Of a DNA stretch of 64,000 nucleotides, positions 19,408 through 29,085 are shown piece by piece. The position numbers and the translations under genes were made by a program. The notes beneath the pieces were generated by a model that did no database searches, was not told where the DNA came from, and saw only the letters and a program-made list of their open reading frames with translations. Every line of letters starts with the position of its first letter. Position 1 is the first letter of the stretch. Source of the stretch: Pseudovibrio denitrificans JCM 12308 (GTDB lineage: Bacteria > Pseudomonadota > Alphaproteobacteria > Rhizobiales > Stappiaceae). Where the stretch lies: NCBI RefSeq assembly GCF_001310815.1, contig NZ_BAZK01000012.1, positions 115,568 to 179,567 on the forward strand, in the 5' to 3' direction.

Positions 19408-20735
19408 CTAGAGAACCTCTGAGATTTCCTCAGCAACGATGAGACCGGATTTGTGGGCGCCAGCGATGGTAGACCAATCATCATCACTCATGGCTTCGCC
19501 TGCGAACCAAATGCGGTCGGCTATGTTTTCGCGCATCTCATCTCTGGCCCAGAACCCACCAGGCTTGGCTGCAGCATAGGAGCCGTAGGTGTAAGGGTCA
19601 TGCAGCCAGTCGTAGCTGTTGGACTCTACGATGTATTTTTCGATGTGGTTGCCAAACATCCGTTTCAGTTCTGAAACGACAAAGTCATAGGCTGCGTTGT
19701 TGCCTGCTTCGAGCAGGTGTTTGGCGAAATCTCCGCCCATATCAAAATAGCAAAGATCTGTGCCGCCTGCGTTGGTGAGCGCACCGAAGGCTTTGGGAGA
19801 GCCGTCAACTTCTTCATCCACTTTGTAGTTGAAGTAGGCATCAGCTCCGGTGCCGAAGATGTTTTTGCTCATCTGCAGGCCAACATGGAAGTAGTGGCCC
19901 ATTGGAAGCTCTTGAATTGCTTCCTGTTTTTTTACCGGGAGCGGAGGATCGAACTCAATATCTCCAGAGGCCAACACACCTGTTGAGACGGTGACAACGA
20001 CTGCCTTTGCTGTGATGGTGCCTTCGCTGGTTTCGACAGTCACGCCTTGCCCACCCCAGCGGATTTTCTCTGCCGTTACATCGGTTTGTACAGCAACATC
20101 ACGCGCTGAATGCTGAAACAGGGTGCCGATGCCTTGTCTGCAATAGAAATCACTGCCGCCTGCTGCGGTGTACCAATCCACGCAGGAGAAGCTGTCGAGA
20201 TCCTTGGCGATTTCGTAGGCGCCGATGAGGAAGTCCACGGTCAGGCCCCAATCTCCCAGATCCGGAATGACGGAGGCGGGAGAGACGTCCAGTTCATCGC
20301 GGCCAGCACGCCACATGGCACGGAGGGCTTTGCGCTGAGCTTGAAAAAACGCTGCTTTTTCAGAGTCATTTATCGGGCGGTCACCGACATACATGAGAGT
20401 TTCATCAGGTGCACGGTAGATATCAAAGCCGTTGGCGAGGCCATAATCCGCGAAAGGGTTGTTTTCCCGATTATGAAGCGAGAGGCGCCCATATCGAAGG
20501 GAACACCGAAGCTCTCGTTATCAGTCAGAATTCTTCCGCCGATCCGGCCCGATGCCTCAATGGTGATGACTGAGTAACCCCGGCTCTTCAACGCCCGTGC
20601 AGCGGAAATGCCAGCAGCGCCAGCTCCGATGACCAACACATCCGTATCCGTTGCCTGAGCGCGCCCGATGAAAAGGGGAGCAGCGGAAAAGGCAGCGGCG
20701 GAGAGCAGGAGCTGTCGTCTGGAGATCTCTGTCAT
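19408..20735 (-). CDS. Tat-exported FAD-dependent amine oxidase (one frameshift)
   Basis: A 442-residue flavoprotein once one base is restored. The N-terminus SRRQLLLSAAAF followed by RAQA is a twin-arginine signal peptide. The FAD-binding VLVIGAGAAGISAARAL and the RIGGR motif follow. The C-terminal RIWFAGEAMSDDDWSTIAGAHKSG is the second FAD signature of monoamine/polyamine oxidases. A missing C near 20475 breaks the frame; adding it gives GASRFHNRENNPFADYG, which aligns with the family motif GASWIHxxxxNP. Substrate is unknown, but an amine or amino acid oxidised in the periplasm is likely. Confidence 0.85.
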
Positions 20736-21140
20736 GTTCTACTCAGCTTAAGAGGGATCGTGACCCTAAGGGGATTAAACACAGCACATATAGGCAGGCA
20801 AGTGAACGTCGCGTGATCGTTTTTGCATGGGTGACAGAGCGCTTGCTTTTGGTGATTCACGATGGTGACCATTGCGCACCAGAAACGATGTACTGAACCG
20901 CAATAGTTAGCCAGCTTCAGGAATAGACATAGAGCTGCTGAAGAGAACTAAGTGGTTGCAATTTACCGCTAATGCACGTGCAATAATTTTGCGAGTTTAT
21001 CGCCAAAATAGGATAAATATCGCGGATAAACGGGCTAGACTTACAGGATAAAACCCTTACCGTTACGGCATAACAGAGAGATTATGCATAAGAAATACAT
21101 TTGAAATCTCTTAAGTACGCCATGGTTGGGGGAGGCTCTC
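20736..21140. other. Divergent promoter region between amine oxidase and M2 peptidase
   Basis: About 400 bases without a gene. It must contain promoters for both divergent genes. The right part holds several GGATAAA-like words (near 21011, 21031 and 21048), but no operator could be assigned. Confidence 0.4.
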
Positions 21141-22949
21141 ATGAAGCGTTTTTTATCTGTGTTGCCTGCACTTTCGCTTGCACTCATTCCGCTGAGTGCA
21201 GCACAGGCTGAGGGGGAGAAGGCCGTAACGGTTGAGGATGCGAAAGCATTCATTGAGTCTTCAGAAAAAGCCATTCAGGAGATTGGAGAGGAAGCTGGCC
21301 GCATTGCGTGGGTGAATGCCAACTTCATCACTTATGACACCAACTGGCTGAATGCTTTGATGTCTGAGCGGACCACAAAACTTTACGTTTCACTCGCCAA
21401 CCAGACAAAGCAGTTTGATGGGCTTGATCTTCCGCCGGACCTTGCCCGCAAAATGAAGCTTTTGAAGCTGAATCTGACGCTACCAGCACCTGAATACGAC
21501 CCTGCCAAGATCAAGAAGCTTGCTCAGATCAATACCGAGATGGAAACCCTTTACGGCACCGGCAAGTATGAGATTGATGGTGAGGAACTGTCTCTTTCCA
21601 AGCTGAGCCGCATCATGGCGACGAGCCGTGACTACGACAAGCTGCTGGAGGTCTGGAAAGGCTGGCGCACTGTTTCTCCGCCCATGAAGGACATGTATAC
21701 GGAGATGGTTGGCATCGCCAATCAGGGCTCTCAGGAGCTTGGTTTCAAAGACACAGGCTCCATGTGGCGTTCCAAATACGATATGGATCCGGATGATTTC
21801 CGGCAGGATGTCGACCGCCTGTGGGGTGAGGTGAAGCCGCTTTATGACAGCCTGCATTGCTATGTGCGCGGCAAACTGGTGGATCATTACGGTGCCGATA
21901 AAGTCCCTGCGGATGGGCCAATCCCTGCGCATCTGCTGGGTAATATGTGGGCTCAGTCGTGGGGCAACATCTATCCGCTGGTTGCTGCTGATGGCGACGA
22001 TCAGGGCTACGACCTGACCACGCTGCTCGAAGAGCAGAACTATACGCCGTTGAAGATGGTGCAGACGGCAGAAGGGTTCTTCACCTCGCTTGGCTTTGAT
22101 CCGTTGCCTGAAACCTTCTACGAACGCTCCTTGATCACCGAGCCACGTGATCGTGACGTGCAGTGTCATGCATCCGCCTGGAATGTGGATGGCAAAGATG
22201 ATCTGCGCATCAAGATGTGCACCGAGGTGACAGGGGAAGACTTCAACACCGTTCACCATGAGCTGGGGCACAACTTCTATCAGCGCGCCTATAACCACCA
22301 GTCGCCCATGTATCAGGATGACCCGAATGACGGGTTCCATGAGGCGATTGGCGATATGGTGAGCCTTTCCATTACGCCTAAGTATCTGAAACAGATCGGC
22401 CTTCTGCCTCTGGATGCTTCAGAAGAAGTGAACACCAACATTCTGATGGCGCAAGCTCTGGATAAGATCGCGTTTCTGCCATTTGGGCTGCTGGTGGACC
22501 AGTGGCGCTGGAAGGTGTTTAACGGTGAGCTGACGCCAGAGGCCTACAATGACGGTTGGTGGGAGCTTCGTGAGAAGTATCAAGGTGTTGCTGCACCGGT
22601 TGAGCGCGCAGCGGATGCATTTGATCCGGGTGCCAAGTATCACATTCCAAACAATGTTCCGTACACCCGCTACTTCCTCGCGCATATCTTCCAGTTCCAG
22701 TTCTACCGTGAGGCCTGCCGCATTGCTGGTTGGGAAGGACCGCTGGCGGCGTGTTCCATCTATGGCAACAAGGAAGTTGGCAAGAAATTCAATGCGATGC
22801 TGGAAACAGGTTCCGCTCTGCCGTGGCAGGACAGTCTGGAAGCCTTCACCGGCAGCCGTGAGGCCGATGCGACCGCTATTCTTGAGTATTTTGCTCCGCT
22901 CAAAGCCTATCTGGATGAGCAGAACAAAGGCAAATCCTGCGGCTGGTAG
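21141..22949 (+). CDS. M2-family peptidyl-dipeptidase (ACE-like zinc metallopeptidase)
   Basis: A 602-residue exported protein homologous to angiotensin-converting enzyme. It should remove C-terminal dipeptides from peptides in the periplasm. The signal peptide MKRFLSVLPALSLALIPLSAAQA fits ATG 21141, which has GGAGG six bases upstream. The zinc motif is HHELGHNFY and the third ligand lies in GFHEAIGD. The NVPYTRYFLAHIFQFQFY segment is conserved in M2 peptidases. It is monocistronic and has a clear terminator. Confidence 0.95.
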   Translation: MKRFLSVLPALSLALIPLSAAQAEGEKAVTVEDAKAFIESSEKAIQEIGEEAGRIAWVNANFITYDTNWLNALMSERTTKLYVSLANQTKQFDGLDLPPDLARKMKLLKLNLTLPAPEYDPAKIKKLAQINTEMETLYGTGKYEIDGEELSLSKLSRIMATSRDYDKLLEVWKGWRTVSPPMKDMYTEMVGIANQGSQELGFKDTGSMWRSKYDMDPDDFRQDVDRLWGEVKPLYDSLHCYVRGKLVDHYGADKVPADGPIPAHLLGNMWAQSWGNIYPLVAADGDDQGYDLTTLLEEQNYTPLKMVQTAEGFFTSLGFDPLPETFYERSLITEPRDRDVQCHASAWNVDGKDDLRIKMCTEVTGEDFNTVHHELGHNFYQRAYNHQSPMYQDDPNDGFHEAIGDMVSLSITPKYLKQIGLLPLDASEEVNTNILMAQALDKIAFLPFGLLVDQWRWKVFNGELTPEAYNDGWWELREKYQGVAAPVERAADAFDPGAKYHIPNNVPYTRYFLAHIFQFQFYREACRIAGWEGPLAACSIYGNKEVGKKFNAMLETGSALPWQDSLEAFTGSREADATAILEYFAPLKAYLDEQNKGKSCGW

Positions 22950-23004
22950 ACCAGCAAGGTAATCCTGCCGGCCTTGATGCCCTACAAGTCCGCCGGATAT
23001 TATC

Positions 23005-23036
23005 AAACCCCGTCTTTCATGGCGGGGTTTGTTTTG
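23005..23036 (+). terminator. Terminator of the M2 peptidase gene
   Basis: Perfect 8-bp stem AAACCCCG/CGGGGTTT with a 10-base loop, followed by GTTTTGT. Confidence 0.75.
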
Positions 23037-23061
23037 TCTTAGGGGAATGGAGGTTTTGAGG

Positions 23062-23592
23062 ATGGGCGAGGTACAGAGCACTACTATTCGCGTTAGGGCG
23101 CTTACTGTTTCGGATATGCCGTTGCTACATGAATGGCTCAACCAGCCTCATCTGCGGCCCTTTTATGAGCGTGAACCGAGCACACTTGAACAAGTGACAG
23201 AGCGCTATGCCTGCCGCGTTTCCGATGAACACCCAACTCATTGCTTGATTGCAGAGCAAGGGGGTGCTCCTTTTGGGTATCTGCAATGGTATCTCAACCA
23301 AAGCTTTCCCGATTACGGTCGCGATACAATCGGCATAACTGTTGGGGTTAGCTTTGATTACTACATCGGCAACCCTGCCGTTCTCGGCCAGCGACTAGGG
23401 CCTGCCATGCTGACTACAGCCGTTGATCACGTAAAGCTGCTCGTCAGCCCTGAAGACAGGCTGTTTTGCGTTGGCCACAGACCAGAAAACACCTCCGCTA
23501 TCCGCTGCTCTCAACGCGCAGGCTTTCGTTATCTCAAGAACTTCATCGAAGAAGGACTTCCGCATCAGCTGTATGTACGGGATGAGAGGTAG
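23062..23592 (+). CDS. GNAT acetyltransferase, AAC(6')/IucB-like
   Basis: A 176-residue GNAT protein. The N-terminal IRVRALTVSDMPLLHEWLNQPHLRPFY is the pattern of the Acetyltransf_8 group, which includes aminoglycoside 6'-acetyltransferases and siderophore acetylases. The acetyl-CoA loop is less standard, within IGNPAVLGQRLGPAML, and the later VGHRPENTSAIRCSQRAGFRYL is typical of the family. No siderophore genes are nearby, so the substrate is open. ATG 23062 is chosen because GGAGG lies eight bases upstream. Confidence 0.75.
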   Translation: MGEVQSTTIRVRALTVSDMPLLHEWLNQPHLRPFYEREPSTLEQVTERYACRVSDEHPTHCLIAEQGGAPFGYLQWYLNQSFPDYGRDTIGITVGVSFDYYIGNPAVLGQRLGPAMLTTAVDHVKLLVSPEDRLFCVGHRPENTSAIRCSQRAGFRYLKNFIEEGLPHQLYVRDER

Positions 23593-23666
23593 CGCGATAA
23601 AGCCTATTTAAAGTTGCAGATTGAACATGATAATCTCGATTCAAACATTGTTTGATATGAGTTTTT

Positions 23667-24497
23667 ATGGGCGCGAATGATTGGACTGACGAGGAGAATG
23701 ATCTTCTTGTCGCTGACTATTTTGAGATGTTGAAGCTGGAACTTCAGGGGCAGAGTTTCAACAAAGCTGCTCGGAGGAGAGAACTAGCGCTTTCTATTCC
23801 CCGTTCAGAAAAATCTATTGAGTTCAAACAGCAGAACGTAAGCGCTGTGTTGGATGCACGTAAGCATCCATGGGTGAAAGGCCTACGCCCAGCTAAGAAC
23901 TATCAGCGGTCACTCGAAAATGCAGTTCAGCGTCACTTCGATGGTCGAGAACAAGACAGCTTACAAGAACTTCCAAAAACACGACTAGAGCTTGATGAAG
24001 AGGGAGAGGGATACATTGCTCCGCCTCCGTCTCAAGCTGCCACGATTGAGCTGACGAAACCTCGCAGTGCAGTTCGCCGGGCGCAGAAGCTGGATTATGC
24101 GGAACGGGATGCAAATAATCGGGAGCTTGGTCAACAAGGCGAAGCCTACGTGTTTCAATTGGAAAAGCAACGGCTTGAGGCCGCTGAAAGGCCAGATCTC
24201 GCGGAGAAAGTCCGTTGGGTTTCTCAGGAAGAAGGCGATGGGTTGGGTTATGACATCCGGTCTTATGAGCTCGATGGATCTGAGCGGCTTATTGAGGTGA
24301 AAACCACAAATGGCAACCGTGAGACGCCGTTTTACCTTTCTGAGAATGAACTGAGGTTCTCCAAGGATGTGCCAGAACGGTTTGTACTTGTGCGGGTCTA
24401 TAACTTCTCAGAGGGACCGTTGTTCTTTGAGTTGAGGTCTCCATTGGAGCAGGGCGTTTCGTTGAAGCCTGCGATTTATAAAGCAGTCCCAAAGTAA
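23667..24497 (+). CDS. DUF3883 (NOV-type, PD-(D/E)XK-like) protein
   Basis: A 276-residue protein. The N-terminal half (residues 1-75) is helical, begins DWTDEENDLLVADYFEML, and includes VSAVLDARKHPWVKG. The C-terminal half matches DUF3883: ELGQQGEAYVFQLEK, then GYDIRSYE and LIEVKTT. The D...EVK arrangement is the metal-binding core of PD-(D/E)XK nucleases, followed by YLSENELRF. DUF3883 domains often sit in restriction or phage-defence proteins. Here the gene stands alone with no methylase or helicase. Function is unknown; nuclease activity is inferred. Confidence 0.75.
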   Translation: MGANDWTDEENDLLVADYFEMLKLELQGQSFNKAARRRELALSIPRSEKSIEFKQQNVSAVLDARKHPWVKGLRPAKNYQRSLENAVQRHFDGREQDSLQELPKTRLELDEEGEGYIAPPPSQAATIELTKPRSAVRRAQKLDYAERDANNRELGQQGEAYVFQLEKQRLEAAERPDLAEKVRWVSQEEGDGLGYDIRSYELDGSERLIEVKTTNGNRETPFYLSENELRFSKDVPERFVLVRVYNFSEGPLFFELRSPLEQGVSLKPAIYKAVPK

Positions 24498-24521
24498 GAG
24501 AGGCATTGGGGTGCCTCTCTT
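24496..24521 (+). terminator. Hairpin at the end of the DUF3883 gene
   Basis: Perfect 10-bp stem AAGAGAGGCA/TGCCTCTCTT that begins in the stop codon. The T-tract is short, so it is a weaker terminator candidate. Confidence 0.55.
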
Positions 24522-24547
24522 ATAACCAACACCAGTCTTTTCTGCCT

Positions 24548-25175
24548 ATGGATCCCGGCTCGAGGGCGGGGATGACACCGGTGGGTGAGGTGCTTGGGCT
24601 TTGGGAGGCTCTTGGTTGCGGGCAGTGGGCTTTCTAGAGAATGCGTGAGGTTTGCTGGATCCCGCATCAAGTGCGGGATGACGGTGGTGGGATATGGGCT
24701 GTTGTCACTCTCTGACGTCATCCCGGACGAGCGGAGCGGTGATCCGGGATCCAGAGCAGCACGAAACGGCCTTGATGGCTGGGCCGATGAATTGGCTGCG
24801 AAGGGATACCGACGCAAAAGCGGCTGAGTTTGAGGGGGTGGCCTATGGATCCCGGCTGGGAGGCCGGGATGACACCGGTGGGTGAGGCGCTGGGGTGTTG
24901 AAAGGTTCTTAGTTGCGGGAAGCGGGTTTTCTGGAGAACGCGTGAGGTTTGCTGGGTCCCGCAGCGAGTGCGGGATGACGGTGGAGGGGGTTGGGTTGTC
25001 GTCACCCTCTGACGTCATGCCGGACGAGCGGAGCGGTGATCCGGGATCTAGAGCAGCACGGAACAGTCTTGATGACAGGGCTGATGAGGTGGCTGCGAAG
25101 GGATACCGACGCAAAAGCGGCTGAGTTTGAGGGGATGGCCCATGGATCCCGGCTCGGAGGCCGGGATGACATCGA
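24548..25175. repeat. Tandem repeat, 297-bp unit, two full copies plus a partial third
   Basis: Units start at 24548, 24845 and 25142, each opening with ATGGATCCCGGCT. The two full units are clearly alike along their whole length. The third is recognisable for about 35 bases. Each unit contains three smaller palindromic words: GGATCCCGGCT...CCGGGATGAC, CCCGCA...TGCGGGATGAC, and GTCATCCCGGACGAGCGG followed by GTGATCCGGGATC. The stop-free 80-residue stretches it contains do not resemble proteins. The flank up to polA (25176-25317) holds nothing recognised. Confidence 0.85.
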
Positions 25176-25317
25176 GGGGTGTGGCCTGGCGGTTTAGGAG
25201 CCGTGGTCGGTTGAGAGTGCTGGTGGGGGCTTTGTGAGGGCGGTTTAGGGAGGCCCGGGGTGGTGGTTTGTTGACCCGGGGCTCACTGATCGCAGGGGCT
25301 AATGCCTTGCTCCGAAG

Positions 25318-25343
25318 GAAAAAGAGGCGCTAGTGCGCCTCTT
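25318..25343 (-). terminator. Terminator of polA
   Basis: Perfect 9-bp stem AAGAGGCGC/GCGCCTCTT with a four-base loop; the polA stop codon is inside it. Five T residues follow on the minus strand. Confidence 0.85.
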
Positions 25344-28259
25344 CCCAGTTGTCTGCAGCTTCTGCTTCCACCTTGAGGGGGACAGAGAGCTGGAGGGCTG
25401 GTTCTGTTGCTTTTTCCATGGTGGCGATGACGAGTTTTTTGGTCTCTTCCACCTGATCCTCAGGCAGTTCAAAGATCAGTTCGTCGTGCACCTGCAACAG
25501 CATTTGTGCGTCCAGATTTGCCGCTTCCAGAACCTCATCCATGCGCACCATAGCGCGGCGGATGATATCTGCCGCGGAGCCCTGAATTGGGGCGTTGATG
25601 GCTGCGCGCTCGTAGAACTGACGCATGTTTGGGTTCTTGGTGTTTACATCCGGATAGTGGGCGCGGCGGCCAAAGATGGTTTCGACGTAACCATTTGCAT
25701 GGACGAACTTTTTGGTTTCTTCCATGTAGTCTTTGATGCCCGGGAAGCGCTCAAAATACGTTTTGATGTAGTCGCCCGCTTCACCGCGTGCGATGCCCAG
25801 CTGGTTGGCAAGGCCGAACGCGGAGATACCGTAGATGATGCCGAAGTTGATCGCCTTGGCGCGGCGGCGGACCATTGGGTCCATGCTTCAATCGGCACAC
25901 CAAACATCTCGGAGGCTGTCATGGCGTGAATGTCGAGCCCATCAGCAAATGCCTGTTTGAGCTGCGGAATATCGGCCATGTGAGCGAGCACGCGCAGTTC
26001 GATCTGGCTGTAATCGGCAGAAATGAGCTTCTTGCCCTTTTCCGCGATAAACGCCTGACGGATCTTGCGGCCCTCAGAGGTTCTGATCGGGATGTTCTGG
26101 ATGTTTGGCTCGGAGGAGGACAAACGGCCCGTGGAGGTGGACGCCAGCGAGAACGAGGTGTGGACGCGGCCCGTCTCCTGATTGATGAAGCTTGGCAGGG
26201 CGTCGGTGTAGGTGGATTTCAGCTTGCTCAGCTGGCGCCACTCTACGATTTTGCTTGGCAGCTCATGGCCTTGAGCGGCCAGATCATCCAGTACGGAAGC
26301 GGAGGTAGACCAAGCGCCTGTCTTGGTTTTTTTGCCACCTGGCAGGCCCATTTTGCCGAACAGAATTTCACCCAGCTGCTTTGGCGAGCCCAACGTTGAA
26401 GATTTCGCCTGCGACGTCGTGGATTTCGCTTTCCAGACGCGCTGCGCCCTGGGCAAACTCACCGGAGAGCAGGGAGAGCATCTGACGGTCGATGGAGATG
26501 CCGCGGCGCTCCATTTTGGCCAGCGTGGCGACCATTGGGCGCTCCAGACGCTCATAAACCACGGTCATTTCCTCAGCGGCGAGGCGTGGTTTGAGGATTT
26601 TCCAGAGGCGCAGGGTGACGTCTGCATCTTCCGCCGCATAGGCGGTGGCTTTGTCCAGCGGCACCTTATCGAAGGAGATCTGGGATTTGCCAGAGCCGCA
26701 CACTTCCTTGAACGGGATTGGCGTGTGGTTGAGCCAGCGCTGGGAGAGCTCGTCCATGCCGTTGCCGCCCATGCCTGCGTCGAGCGCGTAAGAGAGCAGC
26801 ATGGTGTCATCAAACGGCGCCATTTCCACGCCGTAGCGCTTGAGCACGAGCCAGTCGTACTTCATGTTCTGCGCGATTTTGAGGACTGCCGGGTCTTCCA
26901 GCATTGGCTTGAGCAGAGCGATGGCTTCCTGAAGCGGGATCTGGCCTTCCAGCAGCGCGCCGCCGCCGAGGAGATCACCTTCGCCGTCCACGTGGGCCAG
27001 CGGGATATAGCAGGCCTTGCCCGGTGTGCAGGAAAGGGAGACGCCGACGAGGCCGGATTCCATGGCGTTGAGGGCATCCGTCTCGGTGTCCACAGCCACG
27101 TAGCCTACTTCATAGGCTTCCGCTATCCACTCTTTGAGGCGCTCGACGGTGGAAACTGTTTCGTAGGCGGAATTATCTATAGGAAGTGCAGATATTTCAG
27201 CTGCAACTTTCTCTGCCAGAGGGGCGGCGGTCCATGCTTTACCCTCAAGTTCTCCCGCAGAATCCTCAGCTTGTTCTGCCGGTTTTGCAGTGCTTTCCCA
27301 GCCTTCGATCACAACATCAGCAGCTTCAATGTTTTCCAGCACGGCGCCGGTTTTATCTGCCACTTTCTTGGTGAGGCTGGTGAAGCCCATGGCCTTGAGG
27401 AAGCTGACTGCCTGCGCGCCGTCAACATCGCAAACGGAGAAGTCTTCGACCGGGGTTTCCACCGGCACGGCTTCTTCCAGCTGCACAAGGCGCTTGGAAA
27501 TGCGGGCCTGTTCAGCGAACTCGATAAGGTTCTCGCGGCGCTTCTTCTGCTTGATGGTTTCGGCTTGTTCCAGAAGGGTATCCAGATCACCGAACTCGTT
27601 GATGAGCAGAGCGGCGGTTTTCAGGCCGATGCCTGGAACGCCCGGCACGTTATCGACGCTATCGCCTGCCAGCGACTGCACTTCGACGACCTTTTCCGGA
27701 CCAACGCCAAACTTCTCGAAGACCTCAGGCTTACCGATGATTTTGTTCTTCATGGTATCGACCATGCCGATCTTATCGGTGACGAGCTGCATCAGTCTTT
27801 ATCGCCGGAAACGATGGTGACGCGCGCGCCTTGAGCCTCTGCCTGACGGGCGTAGGTGGCGATCAGGTCGTCAGCCTCGTAGCCCTGCTGCTCAATGGCA
27901 GGCACGCCGAATGCGCGCGTTGCCTGACGGATCAGGCCAAACTGCGGACGCAGATCTTCTGGTGGCGGCGGGCGGTGGGCCTTGTATTCCGGGTAGAAAT
28001 CGTTGCGGAAGGTTTTGCCGGACTTATCGAAAATCACGGCGAAGTGTGTTGGCTCGTCGCCTTCTTCCTTGGTCGGGCCTTCCTGCATCATTTTCCAGAG
28101 CATGTTGCAGAAGCCGGAAACCGCGCCAACGGGCAGTCCGTCGGGCTTGCGAGTAAGCGGCGGCAGCGCGTGATACGCGCGGAAAATGAAGGTAGAGCCA
28201 TCGATCAGGATGAGGTGATCGTTCTCTGTGAGAGCTGGGGCAATGGATTGTGTCGACAT
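25330..28259 (-). CDS. polA: DNA polymerase I (three frameshifts)
   Basis: Gap-filling polymerase of replication and repair. Three indels split it: a missing base near 27794 (restores SGDKDLMQLVTDK), one extra G near 26392 (gives FNVGSPKQLGEILFGK), and a missing base near 25884 (gives FGVPIEAMDPMVRRRAKA). Corrected, it has 976 residues. The 5'-nuclease has LIDGSTFIFRAYHALPPLTR. The proofreading domain keeps VAVDTETDAL. The polymerase has motif A (SADYSQIELRVLAH), motif B (RRRAKAINFGIIYG) and motif C (QVHDELIFEL). All domains look functional, so the breaks are probably errors. The start is uncertain; ATG 28259 is used. Confidence 0.93.
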
Positions 28260-28397
28260 GGGCTGGATCATGCCCGTCAATTGCGCACAAAGAAAGGGCT
28301 ATTAACCCTTTTTCAATGATGTTTTAGCGGAGGGTGGGGTTGGGACGGCCTCTGGCTACCTGGCTCTCAACTTCCACCTCACAAAATGAAGTTACTC

Positions 28398-29008
28398 TCA
28401 CTCATCCTGTGGTTCTAACAAAGCTAATGCTTCCAGAATTGCTGATCGTTTATCCTTCGTGGCTGTGTTTGGTAGCCCACCTTCAATCGAGAGCATTGCC
28501 AGGCCGTGCACGGTCCCCACGCAAGCAGGGATTTAGCTGGGATTTCAGCGTGTTTTTCATCTTCACCAGCATCGTTAAGCAATAAGCGCGTCATGCGGGC
28601 CTCTGCTTCGACTAAATCTGCATCGGTCTCATCCAACAATGCCGTACGGAACATTGTTTTGAACTTGGCAGGCTCAGAAAGAGCAAAATCCAGATAGGCC
28701 CGCCCTTTAGCGGAAAACACCGAGAGCCCCGCGCTGCGCGCTTCAGTGGCTGCCGTTTCCATATGCTCCGCCATTCCGCGATGTGCGCGGACAGCAACTG
28801 CCGTCATCACAGCCCGCTTGTCTTTGAAGTGCCTGAAAGCTGCAGCAGAGGAGACACCTGCATGCTTGGCTGCAGCCCGTAAGCTCACCCCCTCCGGCCC
28901 TTTTTCAGGCAACTGAGCTTCGACAGCATCCAGAAGCGCTTCACGCAATCGTCCGTGATGATACTCGGATGCGCCCGGAACTTGTTTTTCTTGCTTCGAT
29001 GTTACCAT
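28398..29008 (-). CDS. TetR-family repressor (one frameshift)
   Basis: N-terminal helix-turn-helix: YHHGRLREALLDAV, then GVSLRAAAKHAGVSSAAAFRHFKDKRAV. The C-terminal ligand domain becomes normal only if a G is added in the run at 28515-28518, giving LLAWGTVHGLAMLSIEGG and a stop at 28398 (203 residues). Uncorrected, the frame drifts into an unlikely tail. ATG 29008 has GGAAAG six bases upstream. The gene is divergent from a short-chain dehydrogenase, and two identical-pattern operators lie in between, so autoregulation and control of the neighbour are likely. Confidence 0.85.
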
Positions 29009-29060
29009 TGATAACTTTCCACTTGACCAAATAACCTCAACCAATGTTACCATCGATAAC
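29001..29060. promoter_or_regulatory. Twin operators in the tetR-SDR divergent promoter
   Basis: GTTACCATTGATAAC (29001-29015) and GTTACCATCGATAAC (29046-29060) are 15-bp near-palindromes (GTTA-N7-TAAC) that differ at one base and start 45 bp apart. The first overlaps the tetR start codon; the second lies 25 bases before the SDR start. The placement fits repression of both genes by the TetR protein. Confidence 0.7.
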
Positions 29061-29085
29061 ATATTTGAAATCTGGAGAATTGCTC

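Noticed and set aside
24548..25175. CRISPR array
   Set aside because: The unit is 297 bases with similarity along its whole length, so there are no short repeats with unique spacers, and no cas genes are present.
24585..25197. Several 60-80 codon frames inside the tandem repeat
   Set aside because: They simply repeat with the 297-base unit, which is a multiple of three, and encode low-complexity sequence made of hairpin arms. No ribosome-binding site was seen.
26323..27834. Long open frame (503 codons) on the plus strand opposite polA
   Set aside because: It mirrors the codon structure of polA, has no recognisable domain and no ribosome-binding site, and its counterpart on the minus strand carries clear polymerase motifs.
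25330..28259. Programmed frameshifting in polA or folC
   Set aside because: No slippery heptamer or downstream pseudoknot stands out, three shifts in one gene are implausible, and the families do not use recoding.
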